Below, piece after piece: positions 57,607-64,000 of a stretch of 64,000 nucleotides of DNA (positions are counted from its first letter, which is position 1; each line of letters opens with the position of its first letter). The stretch comes from Janthinobacterium violaceinigrum (GTDB taxonomy: Bacteria > Pseudomonadota > Gammaproteobacteria > Burkholderiales > Burkholderiaceae_D): the NCBI RefSeq assembly GCF_009208555.1, contig NZ_WFLI01000001.1, forward strand, positions 124,001-188,000, read 5' to 3'. The notes beneath the pieces are model-generated. The model worked only from the letters and a program-made list of their open reading frames with translations. It made no database searches and was not told the DNA's origin. A program made the position numbers and the translations under genes.

Positions 57607-59379
57607 TTACAGCGTTGCCGTACTGTCATGCAACTGCTGGAATTGCGACAGCTGCTGCTGCATCAGCCGCGCATACTGGCCGCCCGCGCGCAGCAGCTGG
57701 GCGTGCGTGCCTTGCTGGCAGATCCTGCCATTGTCCAGCACGATGATGCGGTCCGCTTTCACGATGGTGGAAAAGCGGTGGGCGATGATGATGGTGGTGC
57801 GCCCTTGCATCAGGGTATCGAGGGCGCGCTGCACCAGCTGTTCGCTGGCCGCATCGAGCGCGCTGGTGGCTTCGTCGAGGATCAGGATTTTCGGCGCGCG
57901 CAGGATGGCGCGGGCAATGGCGATGCGCTGCTTCTGTCCGCCCGACAATTGCACGCCCCGTTCGCCCACCAGGGTCTCGTAGCCGTCCGGGAAGGCCGTG
58001 ATGAAATCGTGCGCATGCGCCAGGCGCGCCGCCGCCAGCATCTCTTCGCGCGTCACCTGGCGGTCCGGCACGGCAAACGCGATATTGTCGGCGATACTGC
58101 CGGAAAACAGCGCCGGTTCCTGCTCCACCACGGCCATCTGGCGGCGCAGCTGCGCCACGCCCAGCACGCGCGCATCGATGCCGTCGAACTGCAGGCTGCC
58201 CGCGTCGGGCTGGTAGTGGCCCAGCACCAGGCTGGCGATGGTGGACTTGCCCGCGCCCGAGGCGCCCACCAGGGCGATTTTTTCGCCCGCGCGGATGGTG
58301 AGGCTGACGCCGTCGAGCGCCGTGACCTGCGTGCGCTCGGGGTAGGCGAAACGCACTTCGCGCAGCGCGATATGGCCCGCCAGTGGCGGCTGCGGCGCCG
58401 ACTCGGGCACGGGGCGGTGGCTGCGCAGGATGTCGAAGATGCGGTCGGTCGATCCCATGGTGCGCATCCAGGTGTTCCAGAATTCGCTGATGGAGCCGGC
58501 CGTATCCGTCACCATGCTGGCATAGATGACGAAGGCCGTCAGCTCGCCCACGCTCAGGCGCCCCTGGCCGATCAGGTGCGCGCCGAAGCACAGGGTGGTC
58601 AGCAGGGCAACGAAGGCGAGCAGTCCCTGCGCGCCCTGGAACACGGCCAGCAGCCGCGTGCCGGCCAGGGATACGTCCAGCAATTGCCGCATGGCTTGCG
58701 CGTAGCGGGCCATGGCGCCGCCCTGCTGGTTGAACGCCTGCACCAGGCGTGCATGGGCAAAATACTCCTGCGCCACCTTGCCGCTGGCGGCCAGGCTGGC
58801 GGAAATGGCCCGCGCGCGCAGCCGGTAATTGCTGCCAGACAGCTTGCCCAGATACAGGCTGATGGGAATGAAGAGGGCCAGCGGCAGGCTCAGCATGGGC
58901 GACAGCTGCAGCAGCATGGCGATGCCGCCCACAAACACGCACAGCGAGCGCAGGGCATTGGCCGCGCCGATGGTCAGGCTTTCATGCAGGGCCGACACGT
59001 CGGACGTGAGCCGGCTGTTCAGCTCGCCGCCATGGTGCTTGTCGAAGAAGGCGATGGGCTGGTTGATCACCACGTCGAACAGGCGCCGGCGCACCCCCAT
59101 GACGATCATGTGGCCGCCCGATTGCAGCAGGTAGAAGCGCGCGGCCGAGGCCAGCGCATACAGCACGCTGAAGGCCAGCATGGCGGCCACCATGCCCGGC
59201 GTGACGCCGCGCCGGGTGAGGGCGGCCACGTTGTCGATGAAATAGGCGATGGCTTGCGGGAAGGCCAACTGCGCGCCCACGGTGAGGGCCATGCACAGCA
59301 GGCCGGCGGCGATGCGCCAGCGCACGGGATACAGCAGGCGCAGGCGTTCCAGGTGGGGGGCGATGTTCAGATGGCTCAT
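57607..59379 (-). CDS. ABC exporter (fused TMD-NBD) of the RiPP locus
   Basis: A 590-aa half-transporter that should work as a homodimer. Six helices (about 20-300) precede the ATPase domain with Walker A GASGAGKST, signature LSGGQKQR, Walker B ILILDEATSALD and the H-loop IIIAHRFST. There is no N-terminal C39 peptidase domain, so the exporter does not cleave leaders itself; the separate SDH-type protease in the operon may do this. AGGAG precedes the ATG, and the gene overlaps the upstream thioredoxin-like gene by 4 bp. It resembles MsbA-type exporters, so lipid export cannot be excluded, but the context favours peptide export. Confidence 0.9.
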   Translation of the reverse strand: MSHLNIAPHLERLRLLYPVRWRIAAGLLCMALTVGAQLAFPQAIAYFIDNVAALTRRGVTPGMVAAMLAFSVLYALASAARFYLLQSGGHMIVMGVRRRLFDVVINQPIAFFDKHHGGELNSRLTSDVSALHESLTIGAANALRSLCVFVGGIAMLLQLSPMLSLPLALFIPISLYLGKLSGSNYRLRARAISASLAASGKVAQEYFAHARLVQAFNQQGGAMARYAQAMRQLLDVSLAGTRLLAVFQGAQGLLAFVALLTTLCFGAHLIGQGRLSVGELTAFVIYASMVTDTAGSISEFWNTWMRTMGSTDRIFDILRSHRPVPESAPQPPLAGHIALREVRFAYPERTQVTALDGVSLTIRAGEKIALVGASGAGKSTIASLVLGHYQPDAGSLQFDGIDARVLGVAQLRRQMAVVEQEPALFSGSIADNIAFAVPDRQVTREEMLAAARLAHAHDFITAFPDGYETLVGERGVQLSGGQKQRIAIARAILRAPKILILDEATSALDAASEQLVQRALDTLMQGRTTIIIAHRFSTIVKADRIIVLDNGRICQQGTHAQLLRAGGQYARLMQQQLSQFQQLHDSTATL

Positions 59380-59930
59380 GCGGCGCGCTCCTGCGCCGGT
59401 TCGGCGTTCAATTGCCCGACGAGGGCCAGCCAGTCTTCGTCGCCGATCAGGCCGGCCGCTTCCACCTGCCCCTGGTAATTGACAAAGACATACGAGGGCG
59501 AGCTCATCAGGGGATTGACGCGCCGGTAGTCGCGCAGCGCAAGGCGCGCCGTGGCCGCCCGCAGGTTGTCGCTGGGCAAGAAGGCGCGCAAGCGGCGGGG
59601 CGGCTCTTCGCTGAGCAGCCACAGGGCCAGGCCCGCTTCGCGCGCCAGCGGCATCAGCTGTTCGACGCCGGCCAGCTTTTCCCGGCATTTCGGGCAGCGG
59701 CTGGCCAGGAACAGCAGCACGGTGGCCTGGCCGGCCGCGCCCGGTTGAAATGGGGGGCCGCCGTCCAGCGGACGGGCTTGCACGGCAGGCAGGGGTTCAC
59801 CCGGCACCAGCGCCGCGGGCGCGATGCGTTCGCGGCGGCTGGCGCGCAGCACGGCCAGGGTCAGCCAGATATTGCCGGCAAGGGTAAATGCCAGCGCCGC
59901 CAGCACCCATTGCAATGTGGTGGAATCCAT
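59376..59930 (-). CDS. Membrane-anchored thioredoxin-like protein (CPKC; MauD-like)
   Basis: A 184-aa protein with an N-terminal anchor (about 5-30, LQWVLAALAFTLAGNIWLTLAVL) and a periplasmic thioredoxin-fold domain. The active site is C79-P-K-C82 in LASRCPKCREK, in the TlpA/MauD style. MauD is the redox partner of MauE in methylamine dehydrogenase disulfide formation; the MauE-like gene is immediately upstream (1-bp overlap). No mau structural genes are near, so it most likely handles cysteines of the RiPP peptides. Confidence 0.85.
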   Translation of the reverse strand: MDSTTLQWVLAALAFTLAGNIWLTLAVLRASRRERIAPAALVPGEPLPAVQARPLDGGPPFQPGAAGQATVLLFLASRCPKCREKLAGVEQLMPLAREAGLALWLLSEEPPRRLRAFLPSDNLRAATARLALRDYRRVNPLMSSPSYVFVNYQGQVEAAGLIGDEDWLALVGQLNAEPAQERAA

Positions 59931-60475
59931 CAGTCGGCCTTTGCCAGGGTGGCGATGTCGTGCAGGGAAATGGTGGCCACGCACACGATGGCCGCCAGGC
60001 CGGCGGCCAGCACGCCGGTGGCCATGGGCAGCGCCGCCCCTGGCGCAAAGGCAAAGTAGGCGCCGTTGATGCCGACCACCAGCACGTTGCGCAGCAGGTC
60101 GTAGTGCGAGACGGGCCGCGCCGCTTCGCCGAAGCAGCTGCAGCGCACCACGCTGTGCGTGAAGTAACGGTAGGCGAGCACGGCAGTGAGCGTACTAAGC
60201 AGCAAGAGCGACAGCAGCATGGGCAGATCCGCGCCGCCGGCCAGCAGCCAGCCGGCAAGCAGCAGCTCGGCTACCACCAGGGCCGGCGCCGCCACCGTCG
60301 CGGCGGCAGGCGGCACGCCGAACGAGGTGGCCAGGTTGTCGCGGAAGGCGCCATAGCTGCGCAGCTTGCCCACGCCCGCCGCCAGCAGCAGCCAGGCGAT
60401 GCAGCAGCGCGCCACCTGGGGCAGCAGGGCCGCCAAAGAGGGGGCCAAGGAGGGGGCTAAAAGCGGCGTCAGCAT
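59930..60475 (-). CDS. MauE-like membrane redox protein
   Basis: A 181-aa, four- to five-helix protein of the MauE/DoxX-type redox family (VARCCIAWLLLAAGVGKLRSYGAFRDNLATSFGV; VVAELLLAGWLLAG). A conserved CxC pair (C112, C114 in VVRCSCFGE) sits in a loop and would exchange disulfides with the adjacent CPKC protein. C24 and C25 lie in helix 1. It overlaps the protease gene upstream by 7 bp and the thioredoxin-like gene by 1 bp. Start MLTPLLAPS at 60475 has GGAG upstream. Confidence 0.85.
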   Translation of the reverse strand: MLTPLLAPSLAPSLAALLPQVARCCIAWLLLAAGVGKLRSYGAFRDNLATSFGVPPAAATVAAPALVVAELLLAGWLLAGGADLPMLLSLLLLSTLTAVLAYRYFTHSVVRCSCFGEAARPVSHYDLLRNVLVVGINGAYFAFAPGAALPMATGVLAAGLAAIVCVATISLHDIATLAKAD

Positions 60476-61347
60476 GCGCACTCCGCTGGCGTGCTCCATA
60501 CGGGGGCGAAGCCGCCCGGACGCTGGCGCCGCAGCTGCACGCCGTCGCGCGAGGCCAGCAGGGCATCCGTCCATGGTTCCTCGGGCGCGCTGCGCAGGGC
60601 GCCGCCTATGCTTGCCTGCAATTGCGTCGAGATGGCCCAGCCCAGCCGTTCGGCGTGGGCATCGCGCGCCATGTTCAGGCCCAGCCGGGCCAGTTCCTCG
60701 CGCGTCAGCGCATAGTTATGCGAGTGGTAGCCCGTCACCAGCTGCGCGACGATGGCGCGCCGCGCCTCGGGTGTGGCATCGGGCAATTGCCAGGCCAGCA
60801 ATTCCTCGCCGATCTGCGCCAGCTCCAGTGTGGTGCGGTAAAAGGCCGTCAGGGAAGGGGGGAAGATGCTGCCGCACAGTAGGGACAGCGATTGCTGGCG
60901 CGCGTCGGCTGCGTCCACGCCGAACCATTGCTGCGCCATGTCACCGAAGACCTTGATGTCGAGGCTGGAAAAGGCGCCGCCGTCCGCGCCTTCGAGCTGC
61001 GGGTCGATGGGCGAGAACAGGGCCAGGTCGCCGGCGATAATGTCATCCGCGCCCAGGGCCAGCAGGGTGGCCGCCGACTGGCAGTGGAAGGGCACGATAA
61101 AGCTCAGGTGGCGCGCATGCTGGCGCAGCAGAATGGCGATGCGCCGCGCCGCGTTGACGATGCCGCCCCGTCCGTGCAATACCACATCGAGCCGTGCCAC
61201 GGGACCGATTCCCTGGCACAGTTCATACAGGGCGGGCAGCAGCTCCATGTCCAGGTGCGAGGCGGCCAGGACGATGGCCCGGCTGTCGCGTTGCTGTTCC
61301 AGTTCGCGCAGCCGCAGGGGGAGCAGGCTCAGGTCTGGCTGTGGCAT
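60469..61347 (-). CDS. SDH/SppA-type serine protease of the RiPP locus
   Basis: A 292-aa protein of the 'serine dehydrogenase proteinase' (PF01972) family, a ClpP/crotonase-fold group related to SppA. LDVVLHGRGGIVNAARRIA (H58-G-R-G-G) forms the oxyanion region, and FHCQSAATLLALGADDIIAGDLALFSPIDPQL carries the likely nucleophile S91. No signal peptide, so it acts in the cytoplasm. AGGAG precedes the ATG, which overlaps the ATP-grasp gene by 19 bp. Leader removal from the adjacent precursor peptides is the obvious role, given that the exporter has no peptidase domain. Confidence 0.85.
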   Translation of the reverse strand: MPQPDLSLLPLRLRELEQQRDSRAIVLAASHLDMELLPALYELCQGIGPVARLDVVLHGRGGIVNAARRIAILLRQHARHLSFIVPFHCQSAATLLALGADDIIAGDLALFSPIDPQLEGADGGAFSSLDIKVFGDMAQQWFGVDAADARQQSLSLLCGSIFPPSLTAFYRTTLELAQIGEELLAWQLPDATPEARRAIVAQLVTGYHSHNYALTREELARLGLNMARDAHAERLGWAISTQLQASIGGALRSAPEEPWTDALLASRDGVQLRRQRPGGFAPVWSTPAECAC

Positions 61348-62342
61348 AGCGCTCCTTCGATCAGGGTATCGGCCACGCATTCCAGCATGCGCAAGGCGGG
61401 CACCAGTTGTTGTACGTACAAAAATTGACCGACAGGATTGTTTTCCAGGAAAACATATTCGCCCTGGGGCGTGACGATCAGGTCCAGCGCGCCGTATTCG
61501 AGGCCATAGCTGTGCACGAAATCGAGGCAGCGCTGCCGTATTTCCTCGGGCAAGGCGGCCGCTTCATAGCGGATGGGGGCCGACATGTCGCGCGAATCGA
61601 CGGCCGTGCGGGCATCGTCCTGGGAATACAGGCACGCGGCAAACAGCTGCTTGCCGATGACGGTGATCCGCAGCTCGTATTGCTTGGCGATATATTCCTG
61701 GAACTGGCAGCTCAGTTCGCCGACGGCATCGAGGTTTTCCAGCATGGCGTCGTCGACGATGGTGGTGCCGATGCCGCCGCTGATGCGCTCTGCCGCATCG
61801 ACGGTCTCGGCGGCCAGGCTGGGCGTGGACATGCTCTTGAAAATGATGGAGCCGCCAACGGCGCTGCGGAAGGCGCGCACGTCGTCGGCCACGTTGCTGA
61901 TCAGGGTGGCGGGTACGCGAAAGCCCATGCGCGCAGCCCGTTCCAGCTGTTCGCCCTTCCATTGCGCGCCGCGCAGGGCCAGAGGATGGCTGAGCCAGTA
62001 GCAATCGAGCGTGTACAGCACGCTGAAGATGGCTTGCTCCGTTTCCAGCTGCGCATAGGCGCGTTCCTGCGGCGTCAGGTCGGCGCTGGCATAGGCATAG
62101 TCGGCGGCCTTGCGCAGCCAGACGGCGCCTACTGCGCGCAGGTCCAGCCAGTCGCCGTCGGGCAGGCGGCGCAGCCGGGAGCGGGCCTGGCCCTCCAGCA
62201 GGCGCTGGCACAGCTGATAATCGCGGGGAAAGGCGTCGAGATCGATACGGAAAGGGGCATGGCCGCGCTCGGCGAGGATGGCTTCGACCAGGTCGGCGTG
62301 CAGGTCGCCGCTATGGCTGATAATCAAAACCTTTTTGTGCAT
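61329..62342 (-). CDS. MvdD-like ATP-grasp peptide ligase (graspetide maturase)
   Basis: A 337-aa ATP-grasp enzyme of the microviridin/graspetide type, which forms ester or amide links between Ser/Thr/Lys and Asp/Glu side chains of a precursor. VLIISHSGDLHADLVEAILAERG opens the fold; LRAVGAVWLRK is the family W-x-R-K segment; IIFKSMSTPSL supplies the ATP lysine; EYGALDLIVTPQGEYVFLENNPVGQFLYVQ is the C-terminal metal-binding signature (L-E-N-N-P). Only one ligase is present, unlike microviridin loci with MvdC and MvdD. It lies 78 bp downstream of precursor peptide A, beyond a terminator hairpin, and overlaps the protease gene. Confidence 0.88.
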   Translation of the reverse strand: MHKKVLIISHSGDLHADLVEAILAERGHAPFRIDLDAFPRDYQLCQRLLEGQARSRLRRLPDGDWLDLRAVGAVWLRKAADYAYASADLTPQERAYAQLETEQAIFSVLYTLDCYWLSHPLALRGAQWKGEQLERAARMGFRVPATLISNVADDVRAFRSAVGGSIIFKSMSTPSLAAETVDAAERISGGIGTTIVDDAMLENLDAVGELSCQFQEYIAKQYELRITVIGKQLFAACLYSQDDARTAVDSRDMSAPIRYEAAALPEEIRQRCLDFVHSYGLEYGALDLIVTPQGEYVFLENNPVGQFLYVQQLVPALRMLECVADTLIEGALCHSQT

Positions 62343-62370
62343 GTAGGGAGCCTGCGTAAGGGAAGATGAA

Positions 62371-62394
62371 AAAGCCTTGCCGTGGCAAGGCTTT
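62371..62394 (-). terminator. Terminator/attenuator between precursor A and ATP-grasp gene
   Basis: AAAGCCTTGCC (62371-62381) and GGCAAGGCTTT (62384-62394) form an 11-bp perfect stem. On the minus strand it is followed by TTTTTC. Partial read-through would give many precursor transcripts and fewer enzyme transcripts, the usual stoichiometry of RiPP operons. Confidence 0.85.
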
Positions 62395-62419
62395 CAGCTG
62401 GCGCAAAGGTCAGCAAAGA

Positions 62420-62611
62420 TCAGCAAAACTCTCCGCCGTCGCTCGAACCGATGCGCGAATAGCGGTATTGCTCTTCGCTGTCGACTGCCGTGCAGCCGGC
62501 CACGGCGACACCGTCGCGCACCTTCCAGGGCGCAGGAAGGGCCGGTTTTTCCTGTTCTTTCTTTTCTGCCAGCTTGAATGCGAACAATTTTGTTTGATTT
62601 TGCTTCTGCAT
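62420..62611 (-). CDS. Graspetide-type precursor peptide A (63 aa)
   Basis: A 63-residue peptide with AGAGGAT before the ATG. The leader contains KLFAFKLAEK (8-17), then a Lys/Glu/Pro-rich stretch, then WKVRDGVAVAGCTAV. The core-like tail has C40, T41, acid residues D44, E46, E47, Ser/Arg (YSR), D58 and a terminal C63 (GEFC). It is highly similar to precursor B at 62840, especially in the leader and in GVAVAGCTAV. Thr41, Ser45, Ser52 and Ser56/57 are possible ester donors and E46/E47/D58/E61 acceptors. Function is inferred from context and the duplicate. Confidence 0.82.
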   Translation of the reverse strand: MQKQNQTKLFAFKLAEKKEQEKPALPAPWKVRDGVAVAGCTAVDSEEQYRYSRIGSSDGGEFC

Positions 62612-62804
62612 GTTTTTATCCTCTTGTGATGGTTAACAGCCGCTGCCGAAAAATGGCGTGCATTTCAAATGCCTATTTCAGGTCAATGCTGCATCGGCGA
62701 ATGGCCGGCTATTTTAAAAATACGATATCCCGCATATGAATCCGGCACGCACGCAATAGCCGCGCCGCAATTCGCGCCAGTTTTAATGGATGGGATGGTA
62801 TGCA

Positions 62805-62823
62805 ACCCCGCGCCAGGCGGGGT
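62805..62823 (-). terminator. Hairpin after precursor B
   Basis: ACCCCGC (62805-62811) and GCGGGGT (62817-62823) form a 7-bp perfect stem 17 bases after the precursor B stop on the minus strand. There is no T-run, so it may protect or process the transcript rather than terminate it. Confidence 0.4.
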
Positions 62824-62839
62824 CAATGCGCCGCGAGTA

Positions 62840-63028
62840 TCAGCAATACTGGCCGCGGTCGTTTGGCTGGAAGCGCGAAGAATCGCGGTACTGGTCATTG
62901 GTACCGACTGCGGTGCAGCCGGCCACGGCGACGCCGTCGCGCACTTTCCAGGCGGTGGCGGGCACTGCCGGTTTTTGTTCCTGTTTCTCAGCCAGTTTGA
63001 ATGCGAACAATTTTGGTTGGTTTTGCAT
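62840..63028 (-). CDS. Graspetide-type precursor peptide B (62 aa)
   Basis: A 62-residue paralogue of precursor A with the same leader motif (PKLFAFKLAEK) and the same ACCATCACAAGAGGAT sequence upstream of the ATG, so the duplication included the 5' untranslated region. Its tail shares GVAVAGCTAV, QYR, SR, D57, G59, an aromatic residue and the terminal C62 (RGQYC) with peptide A. C38 and C62 are conserved with C40 and C63 of A. It is the first gene after the promoter at 63093-63121. Confidence 0.82.
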   Translation of the reverse strand: MQNQPKLFAFKLAEKQEQKPAVPATAWKVRDGVAVAGCTAVGTNDQYRDSSRFQPNDRGQYC

Positions 63029-63092
63029 TGTACTATCCTCTTGTGATGGTTAAGTACTGCTTGCGTTGTATGCCATGGTATATGGCCATTCG

Positions 63093-63121
63093 ATATTAGC
63101 GCCGGAATAAATAGGCGTCAA
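63093..63121 (-). promoter_or_regulatory. Sigma-70-type promoter of the RiPP operon
   Basis: On the minus strand, TTGACG (complement of 63116-63121) and TAATAT (complement of 63093-63098) are separated by exactly 17 bases, a strong consensus match. The precursor B ATG lies about 60 bases downstream. Confidence 0.7.
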
Positions 63122-63323
63122 CTTGAAAATGAAGCGTATTTACGATTATCTTCCGCAGATACTCACCAAATGTCACGTGGAATAAAAAGTTATTGCGGTG
63201 CGATAAATAATCATGGTGCTATTTTAAATGAGCGGAAGGCCGATTGATTATTGCGCTGCACTATCGCGGTGCATGTGGGCGATTATCATGGCAAACGCAG
63301 CGCCAATGCCCGCCGGCACGCAC

Positions 63324-63329
63324 TATAAT
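63324..63329 (+). promoter_or_regulatory. -10 box for the 63364 gene
   Basis: A perfect TATAAT lies 34 bases upstream of the ATG at 63364. The -35 region is weak (CGCCAA). An AGGAGT ribosome site follows at about 63353. Confidence 0.45.
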
Positions 63330-63363
63330 GGCGCCTGTTGAATGGATAAGGCAGGAGTGAGCT

Positions 63364-63744
63364 ATGGAAATGGCCTTGACGGACAGCCTGCGGCAGCTGG
63401 CATATGCGCAGGCCGCCGCCTTCGTGCGGACGCTGGACCGGCGCGATCCTGTTGCGCTGCAACGCGACTGGGGCCTGTCGCCGGGCGTGGCCGACGAGAT
63501 CGTCGACATGCTCGACAGCTATTTTGCGGCCAACGAAGCGCTGTCCCTGGCGCCGCTGGAGCAGGCCTTCGTGCCGGGCAAGGGCGGTCGTCCCGCCGTC
63601 GATGTGTACGCCACCGATGCCGGACCGCTGGGCCTGGAATGCCTGCTGCTGGCCGATGGCAAGCGGGGCGAAGCGACCTTGCACCTGGAAATGTCCAATC
63701 ACGATGGCGCACTGCGCCTCCACTACCACTACATCGGATCCTGA
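63364..63744 (+). CDS. Hypothetical protein divergent from the RiPP locus (126 aa)
   Basis: A 126-aa soluble protein, helical in its first half (LTDSLRQLAYAQAAAFVRTLDRRD) and acidic and beta-like in its second (DVYATDAGPLGLECLLLADGKRGEATLHLEM). AGGAG precedes the ATG. It is followed 7 bp later by an Imm33-like gene, so the two are probably co-transcribed. No family or function is recognised. Confidence 0.65.
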   Translation: MEMALTDSLRQLAYAQAAAFVRTLDRRDPVALQRDWGLSPGVADEIVDMLDSYFAANEALSLAPLEQAFVPGKGGRPAVDVYATDAGPLGLECLLLADGKRGEATLHLEMSNHDGALRLHYHYIGS

Positions 63745-63751
63745 AAGCGAT

Positions 63752-64000
63752 ATGACTGCATCGATCAGCGCAACACAGCAACGCATCTGCGACAAGTTCG
63801 GCTTGCCGGCACAGGCGCCCGAGCCCATGGTGGCCCTGGCCATCGGCAGCCTCGATCAATCGCCCATCTACGGCACGCGCATCGAGCTGCCGGAAAACGG
63901 CACCATCAGCTGGTTCATCCACTGCGGCCAGCACGACGACGCCAGCGGCTTTTACCAGCCCCTGCACGCGGAGCACCTGCAGGAGATGCTGCCGCAGGTG
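63752..64000 (+). CDS. Imm33/DUF2185-like protein (3' truncated)
   Basis: Eighty-three residues are visible before the window ends. After an N-terminal helix, it reads VALAIGSLDQSPIYGTRIELPENGTISWFIHCGQHDDASGFYQPLHAEHLQEMLPQV, close to the G-W-Y-I-W..G..D-D..F-x-P-L-H-x-E-H-L pattern that I recall for Imm33/DUF2185 immunity-type proteins. A toxin partner is not visible. It lies 7 bp after the 126-aa gene. Confidence 0.65.
   Translation, partial: MTASISATQQRICDKFGLPAQAPEPMVALAIGSLDQSPIYGTRIELPENGTISWFIHCGQHDDASGFYQPLHAEHLQEMLPQV

Larger units (their letters stand above)
63029..63363. other. Intergenic control region of the RiPP locus
   Basis: A 335-base AT-rich gap between the divergent precursor B and the plus-strand gene at 63364. 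It contains the promoter of the RiPP operon (63093-63121, minus strand), a TATAAT box for the plus-strand gene (63324-63329), and otherwise no ORF of credible coding quality. No operator palindrome stands out. Confidence 0.65.

Noticed and set aside
59376..60475. Methylamine utilisation (mau) operon
   Set aside because: The MauE and MauD resemblance is clear, but the dehydrogenase subunits and other mau genes are absent and the neighbours are peptide-maturation genes.

Overview
The window is GC-rich, densely coded DNA with short intergenic gaps and many ATGA-type gene overlaps. The gene set (cyoABCD with a SURF1 protein and a RegB/RegA pair, SelD/MnmH, a VioB-type ferritin-like protein, large multi-REC hybrid kinases) points to a betaproteobacterium of the Oxalobacteraceae, most like Janthinobacterium. 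That placement is an inference from gene content. No rRNA, tRNA, CRISPR array, transposase or phage gene was seen.

Layout. 1-4.6 kb: tail of a partial gene, two small proteins, outer-membrane phospholipase A (pldA), and a stand-alone elongation factor G followed by a REP-like palindrome pair. 4.6-9.3 kb: a MarR-controlled tripartite multidrug efflux operon (marR-emrB-outer membrane factor-emrA). 9.4-15.2 kb: an AHSA1-type protein, a 101-bp palindromic repeat, a LysE exporter with a MocR regulator, a DUF7832/DUF4304-like protein, a COQ7 diiron hydroxylase and an alpha/beta hydrolase. 15.3-27.0 kb: a signalling block with two convergent paralogous hybrid histidine kinases, a response-regulator kinase, CheR and a CHASE3 kinase with three receiver domains. 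27.3-29.2 kb: Hsp20 and an MHS-type transporter. 29.4-36.2 kb: cytochrome bo quinol oxidase operon cyoABCD, SURF1, and the redox two-component pair RegB/RegA. 36.3-40.4 kb: small secreted, acetyltransferase and nuclease-like proteins, including a visibly AT-richer patch. 40.4-46.0 kb: a selenium unit on the minus strand (mnmH-selD-phnD-phnC-phnE-phnE). 46.1-52.6 kb: a TetX-like monooxygenase and TetR pair with a perfect 15-bp operator palindrome, CidA/CidB-like proteins with a LysR regulator, a glutamine cyclotransferase and two exported proteins.

The most interesting part is 52.9-63.1 kb, where two peptide-modification-type loci face each other. On the plus strand, a VioB-like ferritin-fold protein with a cysteine-rich C-terminal tail is translationally coupled to a DUF692 multinuclear iron oxidase (MNIO) and a DUF2063 partner. 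No separate precursor peptide is visible, so the tail of the large protein is the obvious candidate substrate. On the minus strand, two tandem, near-duplicate 62/63-residue peptides share a KLFAFKLAEK leader motif, an internal Cys and a C-terminal Cys. They sit behind a strong promoter and a terminator hairpin, and are followed by an MvdD-like ATP-grasp ligase, a serine-dehydrogenase-type (ClpP-fold) protease, a MauE-like membrane redox protein, a membrane-anchored CPKC thioredoxin-like protein and a peptidase-less ABC exporter. These five genes overlap one another. I read this as a graspetide-type RiPP cluster with a dedicated leader protease, an exporter and a disulfide-handling pair. The architecture is unusual and I do not recognise it as a characterised product.

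The window ends with two plus-strand genes transcribed divergently from the RiPP promoter; the second is truncated by the window edge and resembles Imm33/DUF2185 proteins.
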